Source of the DNA: Micavibrio sp. UBA5572
GTDB taxonomy: Bacteria > Pseudomonadota > Alphaproteobacteria > Micavibrionales > Micavibrionaceae
DNA: 64,000 nt
Assembly (NCBI GenBank): GCA_002425415.1
Contig: DIMG01000016.1
Span: 186,001-250,000 of the forward strand
Reading direction: 5' to 3'
Below are positions 42,072-51,194 of this stretch, piece by piece (position 1 is the first letter of the stretch; every line of letters begins with the position of its first letter). Under the pieces are notes generated by a model. The model made no database searches and was not told where the DNA came from. It worked only from the letters and a program-made list of their open reading frames with translations. Position numbers and translations under genes: made by a program.

Positions 42072-43964
42072 ATGGAAGTTATTGATTTAACAGGAAAAGA
42101 TGAAGAGTTGGGCTCTGGTTTCAGTGGGTCTAACTTGCCTGCGCGACCGGATCAAATCAGGATGGCTGATAAAAAAGATTTGATCGATGCGTCCAAACGC
42201 AATGTTTCTCGTCGTGGCCATAATGTTTCCGGACGGTTTGTTGGTGAAGACGGGCAAGGGCATGGGCATGGCGGTGAGGCGGATGGTCGTGGGCGAATTG
42301 GTGATCGTTTGGTCGATCAGGGTGTCATTACGCGAGAACAGCTCAGTGTTGCCTTGCAAGAAAAGAAAATTACCGGAAAATTGCTGGGGCAGGTTTTGGT
42401 TGATCTGGGCTTTATTGAAGAGCAATTGCTGATTCAGTTCCTTGCAGAGGCCAGTGGTCATGAGGTTTTTGATCCAAAATCTACGATTTTTGATGGTGAA
42501 GCTTTGGTCTTGGTCAATAAAGAGCAAGCCAAAAAATTAAGAGTTCTTCCTATTTCCGTTCAGGACGGTGTCGTTGTCGTGGCGATGATCGATCCGTATG
42601 ACATCGTTGCAACCGATGGGTTAAAGCGCATTTTGCCGAAAGGGACAGAGGTTCGTTGTCTGGTGACGACGGCTACTATTTTATCCGATGCTATTGATGC
42701 GGCTTATGGATATTCCAGTTTGATCGAAGATATTATGAAGGAATTGGATGATGGCAATTCCAATCCTGATGATGTTTCCAAGGTTAACGAGGAAAAAGCT
42801 TATAGCCACCCAATTGTGCGTTTGGTGAATGCGTTGTTGATTGATGCTGTTAAAACAGGTGTTTCGGATCTGCATTTTGAACCAGAAGAAAATTTTGTCC
42901 GGTTGCGCTATCGTTTGGATGGTGTTTTGTTTACGGCGCAGATTTTACACAAAAAATTGTGGAATGGCGTATCTCAGCGGATCAAAATTATGTCTAAAAT
43001 GAATATTGCGGACAAGCTGTCACCACAAGATGGTCGTTTCAACTTAAATATCGGAGATCGGGAGGCTGATTTTCGTGTATCGTCTCTTCCGACGGTGCAT
43101 GGCGAGAATATTGTCCTTCGTGTTTTGGATAAAAGCGCTAGCATTAAGCCATTGGATAAGTTGGGATTTAGTGCTGAAAATCTGAATCGTATCCGTATGG
43201 CTCAATCCCGTCCCGAAGGGATTATTATTGTTACTGGGCCTACAGGGAGTGGAAAATCAACATCCTTGTATTCAATGATTAATGAAATCAATAAAGTAGA
43301 AGTGAATATTCAGACTTTGGAAGATCCTGTTGAATATTCTTTGCCCATGATTCGTCAGACTCATGTTCGTGAAGGGATTTTGACTTTTGCGGACGGGATT
43401 AAGGCATTGTTGCGTCAAGATCCCGATATTATCTTTATCGGTGAAATTCGTGACGGGGTGACGGGCGAGATGGCTCTAAAGGCTGCGATGACAGGACACC
43501 AGGTGTACACGACCCTTCATACCAATGATTCGTTTGGCGCTATTCCGCGTTTGGTGGATCTTGGGTTGAAGCCAGGGATGATTTCGGGGGCTATTATCGG
43601 GGTTTTTGCTCAGCGGCTTGTTCGTAAGTTATGTGAAAGCTGTAAGGAAGAATGTGTCCCAAATGCGAAAGAATGTGAAATTTTAGGAGTTGATCCATCT
43701 CAGCCACCAGTTATTTTTAAAGCCCGTCAAGGTGGATGTCAAATGTGCTCTGGGCAAGGGTATAAGGGGCGTTTGGCGATTGCCGAGATCCTTTTGATGG
43801 ATGAGGACATGGATGATGTGATTGCAAGAAGCGGAACAAAATCGGAGATGAAGCGTGTTGCTGAACAAAAAGGATTCAAAAGTATGCGAGATGATGGTAT
43901 TCTCAAAATCCTAGACGGAATCACGAGTCTCGAAGAGGTCGCTGGTGTCGTTTATGTTTACTAG
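42072..43964 (+). CDS. Type IV pilus extension ATPase (GspE/PilB/MshE family)
   Basis: A 630-residue hexameric ATPase that drives pilus assembly from the cytoplasm. A His/Gly-rich linker (about 60-75) precedes an MshEN/GspE-N domain (GDRLVDQGVITREQLSVAL at about 80), which in MshE binds c-di-GMP. The catalytic domain has Walker A GPTGSGKST at about 388-396, Asp box, Walker B IIFIGEIRD, HTNDS, and two CxxC pairs (CESC about 520, CQMC about 555) that bind zinc. ATG 42072 has GGA six bases upstream; ATG 42057 is an alternative. The pilus genes follow on the same strand. Confidence 0.92.
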   Translation: MEVIDLTGKDEELGSGFSGSNLPARPDQIRMADKKDLIDASKRNVSRRGHNVSGRFVGEDGQGHGHGGEADGRGRIGDRLVDQGVITREQLSVALQEKKITGKLLGQVLVDLGFIEEQLLIQFLAEASGHEVFDPKSTIFDGEALVLVNKEQAKKLRVLPISVQDGVVVVAMIDPYDIVATDGLKRILPKGTEVRCLVTTATILSDAIDAAYGYSSLIEDIMKELDDGNSNPDDVSKVNEEKAYSHPIVRLVNALLIDAVKTGVSDLHFEPEENFVRLRYRLDGVLFTAQILHKKLWNGVSQRIKIMSKMNIADKLSPQDGRFNLNIGDREADFRVSSLPTVHGENIVLRVLDKSASIKPLDKLGFSAENLNRIRMAQSRPEGIIIVTGPTGSGKSTSLYSMINEINKVEVNIQTLEDPVEYSLPMIRQTHVREGILTFADGIKALLRQDPDIIFIGEIRDGVTGEMALKAAMTGHQVYTTLHTNDSFGAIPRLVDLGLKPGMISGAIIGVFAQRLVRKLCESCKEECVPNAKECEILGVDPSQPPVIFKARQGGCQMCSGQGYKGRLAIAEILLMDEDMDDVIARSGTKSEMKRVAEQKGFKSMRDDGILKILDGITSLEEVAGVVYVY

Positions 43965-44008
43965 AGTTCTTCTCGTTGCAATGATCTGTTGTTGCGAGCT
44001 TTCACAAG

Positions 44009-45235
44009 GTGGAGGTTGCCATTCAGCCCTATAAGTACAAGGCTTATAACGCTAAGGGTCGTCCGATTCGTGGTGTTGTGTCCGCAGCAAATGAAGTCGA
44101 TTTGTATAATCAGCTTCAGAGTGCTGGTATGGAGTTGGTTAGTTGTTCTCCTGTTTCTGCGCGGAGCGGAGCTGGGTTTGCTTTGTTTCGTCCCAGAGTT
44201 AGGACGCGTGATTTGATCCAGTTCTTTATGCATTTGGAACAAATGCAGGGGGCTGGTGTCCCGATGCTGGATTCGCTTGCTGATGTTCGTGATTCATCGG
44301 AGAATCAAACTTTGAAAGACATTATGACGGATGTTCACCGGAGTGTTTCTGAGGGAAGTTCTTTGTCTGAATCTATGGCTGCCTATCCAAAAGTGTTTGC
44401 TAATCTTTATATTTCGTTGATTCAGGCCGGTGAAGAGACCGGTGATTTGCGTTTGTCCTACACGCAGTTAATTAAATATTTGAAATGGATTGATGAAATG
44501 CAATCCAAAATCAAAAAAGCCACGCGGTATCCGATTATTTTGTTGGTGGTTGTTGTTATGACTATTACAGTCATGATGGGTTTTGTTGTTCCCGAGATTA
44601 TAGGCTTTATCAAAAATCTGGGTCAGGAACTTCCTTTTTATACAACAGCGTTGGTTGCAACGTCCGAGTTTTTCCAGTCTTATTGGTGGGCGGTTATGGC
44701 TACGCCGGTTGCGTTGTTTTTTGCCTATCGCTTTATTCGCAAAAGTTCCGAAGGGTTTGCGTATCAGATGGATACTCTATTTTTACGTTTTCCTATTATG
44801 GGCCCGCTTATTCGCAAAATTTCGATTGCGCGGTATTCCCAGACTTTCGGTGCGTTGTTCTCCAGTGGAATTGATGTGTTGAATTGTTTGAGAGCGGCTC
44901 AGCAGACGGTTACCAATTTGGCGTTGTTGGAGGCTCTTGATGTTGTTTTGGCTCAGGTTCAAACGGGTTCGCCTTTGTCTTCTGCATTTGGTTCTTCCGG
45001 TGAGTTTCCGACGATGGTGACGCGGATGATTAAGATTGGTGAGGAGTCCGGTAATTTGACTCCGGTTTTAAATCAAGTTTCTGAATTTTATACAAAAGAT
45101 GTTGATGAAGCGGTTCAGGGGTTGATTACGATGATTGAGCCTATGCTAACGCTGCTACTTGGTGTTATGATCTTGTGGATTGCCGTTGCTGTCTTTGGCC
45201 CGATTTACGGTAGTTTTGAACATATGGAAATGTAA
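44009..45235 (+). CDS. Pilus inner-membrane platform protein (GspF/PilC/MshG)
   Basis: A 408-residue platform protein with two GspF repeats. The first covers about 70-190 (LIQFFMHLEQMQGAGVPMLDSL, then LIQAGEETGDL) and the second about 270-400 (YSQTFGALFSSGIDVLNCL, then MIKIGEESGNL). Membrane helices are at about 170-195, 220-240 and 375-395. It couples the ATPase to pilin insertion. GTG 44009 is the only usual start after an upstream stop; it lies inside an excellent AAGGTGGAGG ribosome site, which would be better placed for an ATT codon at 44021. It follows the extension ATPase by 44 nt. Confidence 0.92.
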   Translation: MEVAIQPYKYKAYNAKGRPIRGVVSAANEVDLYNQLQSAGMELVSCSPVSARSGAGFALFRPRVRTRDLIQFFMHLEQMQGAGVPMLDSLADVRDSSENQTLKDIMTDVHRSVSEGSSLSESMAAYPKVFANLYISLIQAGEETGDLRLSYTQLIKYLKWIDEMQSKIKKATRYPIILLVVVVMTITVMMGFVVPEIIGFIKNLGQELPFYTTALVATSEFFQSYWWAVMATPVALFFAYRFIRKSSEGFAYQMDTLFLRFPIMGPLIRKISIARYSQTFGALFSSGIDVLNCLRAAQQTVTNLALLEALDVVLAQVQTGSPLSSAFGSSGEFPTMVTRMIKIGEESGNLTPVLNQVSEFYTKDVDEAVQGLITMIEPMLTLLLGVMILWIAVAVFGPIYGSFEHMEM

Positions 45236-45247
45236 CGGTTGGTCGCT

Positions 45248-46888
45248 ATGTCTACTCTTATCCCCTCTCTTTTTTCCCCGACACGCTGCGTTCTGCTTAT
45301 TATGGATGATGGCGTTGGTTTATTCGTATCGTCCAGGCGCGGAATTTCGTTTGTTGATGCATATCATTGGCGTGAGTCGGGATTTGAAGAAAAACTGGCC
45401 GATGCTATGGAACGGAGCGGGGCAACTTCGGTTGTTATCCTGAATGATGCGGTCGAACAACATTACCGGAAAGAAAAAGTTCCTGCTTTGTCTTATTTTG
45501 ATAAGGCTAATATTATTCAGCGTCGCTTGAATGTTACTTTTCCTAATTTTTCGATGCGCGCGGCGACCGTTCTTATGGCTGGAACCAAGGCTCTTAGGGA
45601 GTCTTCTTTAGGGGATAAAGAAACAGTCAAGGGTGATTTGTACTTATTTGCCGCTGTTCCTTCTACGGATGTATTTGCCCGGATCATGAAGGCCATTGCT
45701 CATGTTGATTTGCAGATTGTCGGGTATGGCTTGTTGCCCGTTGAATCGACGCCGATGGTTGATGCGCTGGTTAAAAAAATTGCCCAGAAGCGCGGCGGTT
45801 CCGGTGGAGCTCGTTGGTCTATTCTGATTTCCCAACACCGTGGTGGTGGTTTACGCCAGATTGTTGTGCGCAATTCTGAACTGGCATTGACTCGCGTTAC
45901 GCCTGTTGTTGAGCCTGATCCTGATTCTCCGGGTGCTTGGTCGGCAGATGTGTCGCAGGAACTGCAAGCTACTTTGAGCTATTTGTCCCGTTTTGGTTAT
46001 TCTCCGGAAGATGGTCTGGATATTATCGTTGTTGGAGACCCTACATATACCGAGCCACTTGAGGCAATGATTTTTGCGCCTTGTAATTATTCCGTTTTAA
46101 CGTTGCGTGAAGCTGCTTCTTATGTCGGGGTGAATGTTCCTAAAAATGAAGATGGTCATTATTCGGACATTTTGCATGCGGGGTGGGTTGCCCGTAAGCT
46201 TGCTCTGTCTTTACCGTTGGCTTCAAGGGAAATTGATTCGGTTAAACGCCCACGGCAGGTTGCTTTGGGAATTATGCTGCTTTGTTCTTTGGGTGTTGCC
46301 GGTGTTGCCGGTGTTGCTGTTGATGAGGCCATGAAGCTCTATCGTGCGACTGTCAATATTGATGTTGCCCAGCAGCAGAAAAAGAAAATAGACATGATTT
46401 ATGCGGAAGAGTTGCAGCGTAAAGAACGTATGGGGATTGATATTCCTTTGATTAAAGGGGCGTTGCAAATTAGTCGTGATATTAGCTCTGTGGCGGTTGA
46501 TCCATTGGTCGTTCTTGAGGCTGTTGCCCGTGAGTTACAAGACATTCGTCTGGATGGGTTCGAGTTTACGAGTGTCGGTGGTGAGCCTGCGGAAACTTTG
46601 AAATCTGGCGAAGTTTTGTCTCAACGGAATACCCAAGTTAAATTATTATTGAGTTTTGCCGGTTCGATCAAACCCAAAGAGGGGAATGAAGAAATTGACA
46701 AGCTTGTTGTCCGCTTGAATGAGAGGCTTGATGAAATAGGATATAAAGCGGAAGTCACTAAAGTTCTGCAAGATTTGACTTTTAAAGGGGTTGTGGATAG
46801 CGATGTCGGGATTACAGCGAATAGGCGTTCTGCTCAAGATCGTTATGATGCAGAGATCACAGTCAAAAGGGTTAAAGTAAATGGTTAG
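45248..46888 (+). CDS. PilM-PilN fusion / GspL-like pilus assembly protein
   Basis: A 546-residue protein. Residues 1 to about 330 look like a PilM/GspL actin-like cytoplasmic domain (SPTRCVLLIMDDGVGLFVSS at the start, then a long alpha/beta region with ATVLMAGTKALRE). A membrane helix follows (about 336-357, ALGIMLLCSLGVAGVAGVAV), then a coiled coil and a PilN-like periplasmic domain. In most pili these are two proteins; a single chain with both is the GspL layout. The fusion should connect the ATPase ring to the periplasmic PilO/PilP parts. ATG 45248 was preferred over TTG 45239. It overlaps the next gene by 8 nt. Confidence 0.75.
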   Translation: MSTLIPSLFSPTRCVLLIMDDGVGLFVSSRRGISFVDAYHWRESGFEEKLADAMERSGATSVVILNDAVEQHYRKEKVPALSYFDKANIIQRRLNVTFPNFSMRAATVLMAGTKALRESSLGDKETVKGDLYLFAAVPSTDVFARIMKAIAHVDLQIVGYGLLPVESTPMVDALVKKIAQKRGGSGGARWSILISQHRGGGLRQIVVRNSELALTRVTPVVEPDPDSPGAWSADVSQELQATLSYLSRFGYSPEDGLDIIVVGDPTYTEPLEAMIFAPCNYSVLTLREAASYVGVNVPKNEDGHYSDILHAGWVARKLALSLPLASREIDSVKRPRQVALGIMLLCSLGVAGVAGVAVDEAMKLYRATVNIDVAQQQKKKIDMIYAEELQRKERMGIDIPLIKGALQISRDISSVAVDPLVVLEAVARELQDIRLDGFEFTSVGGEPAETLKSGEVLSQRNTQVKLLLSFAGSIKPKEGNEEIDKLVVRLNERLDEIGYKAEVTKVLQDLTFKGVVDSDVGITANRRSAQDRYDAEITVKRVKVNG

Positions 46889-47525
46889 AGGTCTGTCCAA
46901 TAAGGTTGTTCTCTTTATTCTCTTCCTGCTGCTTATCGGTGGCGGCGGTGGGTATCTGGTTTATGAATATTTGATTCCGGAGCGTGAGCGTACCGATAGA
47001 GAGTTGGCAGCTATTAAGGCTGAGGTTGATGCGCGGTATCTCGAAGTTGCCAAAATGAAAGAGGAATTTATTCTTCTTCAAAGTCAGCTACGTGAGTTCA
47101 AGAATCTGGAGGCTAGGGGATTTTTTAATGACCAGAACCGTTCTGAAGCTATTGATAATTTTTCTAAATTATCCAGTCGTGTTGGGTTGTTAAAGGCCAA
47201 TTTGAATTATGCTTCTGGTAATATTATTGCCAATCAACAGGCGGAAGATGCCAAGCAAATGGTTATTAAAAGTCATGGCAAGGTTGAAATTGAAAGTCTG
47301 GATGATGTGGATGTTTATACGTTGTTGAAATTTATGCAGGAGCGTTATCCGGGGAGTATTGATATTACCAATGTTAAGTTGGAACGTGTCGAAACTTTAA
47401 ATGCTGCTATGTTGCGTCAGATCGGTAGTGGTAAACCAGTTCCTTTGGTGAAGGGAAGTTTCGAGTTTGATTGGAGGACTATGACATCCAGAGATGCCGT
47501 TGCGCCGGAAAGCGGAGGAAATTAA
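46881..47525 (+). CDS. PilO/GspM-like inner-membrane alignment protein
   Basis: A 214-residue bitopic protein. A basic N-terminus precedes a membrane helix (VVLFILFLLLIGGGGGYLVY, about 9-28), a coiled coil (about 35-75), and a small periplasmic alpha/beta domain. Sequence identity to PilO is not obvious, but size, topology and position after the PilM-PilN fusion fit PilO/GspM/MshJ. It overlaps the fusion gene by 8 nt and ends one base before the start of the PilP-like gene. Confidence 0.7.
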   Translation: MVRGLSNKVVLFILFLLLIGGGGGYLVYEYLIPERERTDRELAAIKAEVDARYLEVAKMKEEFILLQSQLREFKNLEARGFFNDQNRSEAIDNFSKLSSRVGLLKANLNYASGNIIANQQAEDAKQMVIKSHGKVEIESLDDVDVYTLLKFMQERYPGSIDITNVKLERVETLNAAMLRQIGSGKPVPLVKGSFEFDWRTMTSRDAVAPESGGN

Positions 47526-47526
47526 T

Positions 47527-48138
47527 ATGTCCAGATATTTTAAAATTTTGGCATGTGCGGGTGTTTTTTCTGTCGCCGGATTATGTTGCTCAGGCGTTGT
47601 GAGCGCTCAAGAAAAGGTCAAGACGTTTGGGACGATTGATTCTGTTGCCAATTTATCCCCTGATGAATTGCCTGCGGAGGTTAAAATTCTTCAGAGTATC
47701 GAAAAGGAAATCAAGGCCAAGTATAAAAAGCAAATTTATGTGCGTTCTCAGGTGCCTTCATTGTTTTTCACTTCATCCCAGCATGCTTTGTTGCGTGAAG
47801 CGCGTGTCGGGTTTAATACGCGGGTTCCGACTTTGCAGGATTTGCATGATGCCGGAGATCCGAATGATCCTAATTACAGGCCGCCTGTTTCGTTGAGAGA
47901 GTTGGCTTTGGCCGGTATTCTTTATAATTCGGATCAGGATTGGATTGTTTATTTGAATAAAACCCGTATTACGCCGGACGCTATTCCTTCAGAGATCGTT
48001 GATATTAAAGTGTTCAAGGATTACATCGAGTTGCGCTGGTTTGACCAGATTTCTAACCAGATTTTTCCGGTTCGTTTACGGCCTAACCAGAGATTTAATC
48101 TGGACGCGCGGGTCTTTCTGCCTGGTCAATCTTCCTAG
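47527..48138 (+). CDS. PilP/MshK-like periplasmic pilus protein
   Basis: A 203-residue exported protein with a signal peptide (about 1-28, ending VVSAQ). The C-terminal domain has the PilP/GspC pattern: LRELALAGILYNSDQDWIVY, then IPSEIVDIKVFKDYIELRWF, i.e. a short beta domain in which a residue-processing strand ends in a hydrophobic ELRW. It probably links the inner-membrane complex to the secretin. The start is ATG 47527 with GGAGG eight bases upstream, immediately after the PilO-like stop. No lipobox is visible, unlike classical PilP lipoproteins. Confidence 0.7.
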   Translation: MSRYFKILACAGVFSVAGLCCSGVVSAQEKVKTFGTIDSVANLSPDELPAEVKILQSIEKEIKAKYKKQIYVRSQVPSLFFTSSQHALLREARVGFNTRVPTLQDLHDAGDPNDPNYRPPVSLRELALAGILYNSDQDWIVYLNKTRITPDAIPSEIVDIKVFKDYIELRWFDQISNQIFPVRLRPNQRFNLDARVFLPGQSS

Positions 48139-48161
48139 CTGAGTTCTTGGGTTTTATAAAT

Positions 48162-48920
48162 ATGACCGCACCTGATCCATCTATGGCCATTCGTGTCTGT
48201 GATCTTCATTCCGGCTATGGAAAAAAAGAAGTTTTGCATGGCATTGATTTGTCTGTTTCGGGGCATGTTACGTATGGATTGATTGGTTTAAACGGCGCAG
48301 GAAAAACCACTCTGGTTAAAACAATCCTCGGGTTAAAAACACCCATTTCCGGTTCTGTGTCTGTTTTTGGTCAGGCATCTTCTCTGGCAGATGTCCGCAT
48401 GGATATTGCTTATCTTCCTGAGCGGTTTGATCCCCCTTGGTTTCTTTCCGGTGGGGAGTTTATAGATTTTGCCGTGTCTTTGTATGGGCGTCACGCCGAT
48501 TTGGATGAAAAATTACGTTTTTGTGAGGCTTTGGCACTTGATCCTGATGTTCTCAAGCAGCGGGTGCAGACTTATTCCAAGGGAATGCGCCAAAAACTGG
48601 GTTTGATTGCCACGGTTTTAACCGGATGCAAAATCCTTATTCTTGATGAACCTATGAGTGGGCTTGATCCTTTGGCACGGGCTTTGGTTAAGGGATTGTT
48701 GATGAATGTACGCAAAGAAGGGCGGGTCATCCTTCTAAGTAGCCATATTCTGTCGGATATGGATGAAATTTGTGATTTTGTTTCCGTTATTCATCAAGGA
48801 AATTGCTTGTTTTCTGGTTCTCCGGATGAGATGAAGATTTCTTCCTATGAAGATACTCTGGAAAAAGCTTTTCTTAAAATTATAGGTCATGCGCCAAGAG
48901 TTCTAGGCAAGACAGCCTAA
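48162..48920 (+). CDS. ABC transporter ATPase in the pilus locus (PilH-like)
   Basis: A 252-residue ABC ATPase: Walker A GLNGAGKTTL, signature YSKGMRQKLGL and Walker B ILILDEPMSGLDP, then switch histidine in LLSSHIL. The sequence is of the ABC-2 exporter type. The matching permease is at 55737 in the same operon direction. In Myxococcus the pil locus contains PilG, PilH (ATPase) and PilI (permease), required for pilus formation; the same role is inferred here. The start is ATG 48162; its ribosome site is weak and an inner ATG at 48183 is possible. Confidence 0.85.
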   Translation: MTAPDPSMAIRVCDLHSGYGKKEVLHGIDLSVSGHVTYGLIGLNGAGKTTLVKTILGLKTPISGSVSVFGQASSLADVRMDIAYLPERFDPPWFLSGGEFIDFAVSLYGRHADLDEKLRFCEALALDPDVLKQRVQTYSKGMRQKLGLIATVLTGCKILILDEPMSGLDPLARALVKGLLMNVRKEGRVILLSSHILSDMDEICDFVSVIHQGNCLFSGSPDEMKISSYEDTLEKAFLKIIGHAPRVLGKTA

Positions 48921-49012
48921 ATGGTGTATGATTTTCCTCATTGCGGTGTTTCTTTGCCGTTTCACGTTTATCCTGCCTTTCTGTTCTATTGCATATCTAC
49001 CGGGTGAGAAGT

Positions 49013-50569
49013 ATGTCAGATCAAAATAATAAAGACGATCAAGAAGAATTCGAAGTAGTGTTTTCTTCGTCTAATTCTGAAAATGCAGAAGGTCTCGTCA
49101 ATCATGAAGATGATGTTGTGACCGAAGTTGTTGATGACTATTCCTCGTCTGCTGATTCATCTTCCGTTATTGACGATGATCTTGCAGATTTTTCCGATAT
49201 TGATGATGGCGTTGATGAAGCCGGTATTTTTGCTGCTCCGATGGAAAAAAGGAAAGTCAAAAAGAAATCGTCGTCTCCTGCTGCTCTTGCCCTTGTTGCG
49301 TTGCTGGCTGTCGGTGGGGCAGGCGGATATTTCTATTCTACTAATCCTGAAATTTTGACCCAGATTAAAAATAATTTTTCGTCTGTGTCCGGCGTGACTT
49401 CAGGATTGTCCGATTTAGAAATTATAGGGGAAACTCTTCCTGTTGCCCCCCAAGAGACTACCGGGGTCGTTGGGGGAGTTGATAATTCCGTTGAGAATCA
49501 GGGTGATTTTGATGTGGCTATGCCTCCGCAGCCAGAGCCTTTTGATCCTATGGTGTCTGAGGATTCGTCTGCTGTTGCAACGGATATGCCGCCTCCACCT
49601 GTTGTTTCTGAAGCTCCGGTGGTTATTTCTGAAGCGCAAGCCCCTGCTCTGGACGATCTGGTTCCTGTTGTTGACGCTCCGGTTTCCGATGCGTCCCAAG
49701 GAAATGCAAAAATAATCAGACCTCAAGAAGTGGCTCAACAGAAAATTACCTTGGTGGATGATTTAACACCAGAGCAAAAACAGGGTAGCGATGTTTTTGC
49801 CGATGATGTTCCTGATACTGATACTGGAAAAAGTTTAACCTTCTTTGATGCTCCTCCGGGTAAAATAATGGCAGGGTTGCCTGCGCCTACGATGGATGTC
49901 AAGCGAGGCAAAACGGAAAGTATTATTGTTGTCAGTTCAAACAAATCCAGCAAATCAAACACGTCATCGAAAAAAATGAATATCCAGATGACCAGTCTTG
50001 ATGAACGCATTGTTGCGGCTGGGCGTGCTCTGAAATTGGGGCGTTATGACGCAGCAAAAGAGTTGTATGACGAATTGTATGCTTTAAATCCTCGTGATGC
50101 GCGTGTGTTGATGGGGCGTGCTATTTTGTTCCAGAAATTGGGGGAGTCTGACCGCGCTATTTCGACTTATGAGGAGGTTCTTGCTATCTCTCCTGATAAT
50201 GCCGAAGCCATCGTGAATCTTGCCGGATTGGTGCGTAAAGAACATCCTGCTGTTGCTTTGAACAAGTTGCTGGATTTGCGTCAAAAATATCCTGGCAATG
50301 CCGCGATCGCTGCCCAGCTTGGTGTTGCTTATGCCGATTCCGGCAATGTCGAGGATGCTTTCCGCTATCTTGATCTAGCTTCCACAATGGAGCCCAATAA
50401 TGCACAACATTATTTCAATATGGCGATTGTTGCTGAACGTGCCCGTGATCTTGCCAAAGCGATCAAATTCTATGAGAAGTCTTTGGAAGTTGATGCTATC
50501 CATGGTGGTGGAGCCAGTGTGCCACGCGAGGTGATTTATGATCGGTTAACGCGTTTGCGTGGTCATTAG
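49013..50569 (+). CDS. MshN-like TPR pilus-assembly protein
   Basis: A 518-residue bitopic protein. An acidic, Ser/Asp-rich cytoplasmic N-terminus (about 1-80) is followed by a membrane helix (about 87-108, AALALVALLAVGGAGGYFYS), a long Pro/Val/Ala-rich periplasmic linker (about 140-280), and three to four TPR repeats from about 330 (ALKLGRYDAAKELYDELYAL, then RAISTYEEVLAISPDNAEAI). MshN of the MSHA pilus has the same layout. It may help secretin or pilus assembly. ATG 49013 has a GGTGAG ribosome site five bases upstream. It ends five bases before the prepilin-peptidase-like gene. Confidence 0.75.
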   Translation: MSDQNNKDDQEEFEVVFSSSNSENAEGLVNHEDDVVTEVVDDYSSSADSSSVIDDDLADFSDIDDGVDEAGIFAAPMEKRKVKKKSSSPAALALVALLAVGGAGGYFYSTNPEILTQIKNNFSSVSGVTSGLSDLEIIGETLPVAPQETTGVVGGVDNSVENQGDFDVAMPPQPEPFDPMVSEDSSAVATDMPPPPVVSEAPVVISEAQAPALDDLVPVVDAPVSDASQGNAKIIRPQEVAQQKITLVDDLTPEQKQGSDVFADDVPDTDTGKSLTFFDAPPGKIMAGLPAPTMDVKRGKTESIIVVSSNKSSKSNTSSKKMNIQMTSLDERIVAAGRALKLGRYDAAKELYDELYALNPRDARVLMGRAILFQKLGESDRAISTYEEVLAISPDNAEAIVNLAGLVRKEHPAVALNKLLDLRQKYPGNAAIAAQLGVAYADSGNVEDAFRYLDLASTMEPNNAQHYFNMAIVAERARDLAKAIKFYEKSLEVDAIHGGGASVPREVIYDRLTRLRGH

Positions 50570-50573
50570 AGCT

Positions 50574-51089
50574 ATGCCGTATTCCTTGTCGGGGAACGGC
50601 TTGTTTTATTCTGACCCGATCTATACCGGGCTGCTGTCTTTTTTCATTTTTTGTGTCGGTGTGTGTATGGGCAGTTTTGCCAGTGCTATCTCATATCGTA
50701 CCATCAGGAGGGAGAGTTGGATTGTTTCGCACAGTTGCTATTCTGCTGCACGATCCAGATGTCCGCAGTGTGACCATCCATTAGGTGTTCTGGATTTAAT
50801 TCCGGTTTTGTCATGGATTTTTCTGGGGGGGAAGTGCCGTTATTGTAGGAAATCCATTTCCTGTCTTTATCCTGCGCTTGAATTTTTATCCGCCATCATC
50901 CTCTTGGCCTATTTTTTGTTTGTCGGATATCAGCAGACGCTTGCTCAAAATGTTTTGTTTGTTGTGTTTTTACCGTTTTTTATCGCTTTTATCGGTTCTC
51001 TTTTTCAAAAGGTTCATGACAGACCTTCTTCTTTATGGATTATGGGTTTATTATCTACTTGCGGAATGATAATCTTATTCCTGATCTGA
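50574..51089 (+). CDS. Truncated prepilin peptidase homologue (methyltransferase-type domain only)
   Basis: A 171-residue membrane protein. The N-terminal half is the prepilin peptidase A24 N-terminal domain: MGSFASAISYR at about 32-42, then zinc cysteines Cys63/Cys66 (CPQC) and Cys88/Cys91 (CRYC) around DLIPVLSWIFLGG. Full enzymes of about 250-290 residues continue with an aspartic protease domain whose two aspartates cleave the leader. Here the first aspartate region reads FIGSLFQKVHDRPSSLW and the chain then ends, so both catalytic aspartates are absent. It may be an N-methyltransferase-only or regulatory paralogue; a complete peptidase must be elsewhere in the genome. Confidence 0.75.
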   Translation: MPYSLSGNGLFYSDPIYTGLLSFFIFCVGVCMGSFASAISYRTIRRESWIVSHSCYSAARSRCPQCDHPLGVLDLIPVLSWIFLGGKCRYCRKSISCLYPALEFLSAIILLAYFLFVGYQQTLAQNVLFVVFLPFFIAFIGSLFQKVHDRPSSLWIMGLLSTCGMIILFLI

Positions 51090-51194
51090 ATTTTGTTTTT
51101 TTATCGCCAATGTTAACAATCTGACCAAAAATTTACCTTCCGTTTGTAATTCTCAGGTAAGAATAAGGACGGAGCTCTTCTCTGGAGGAATATT

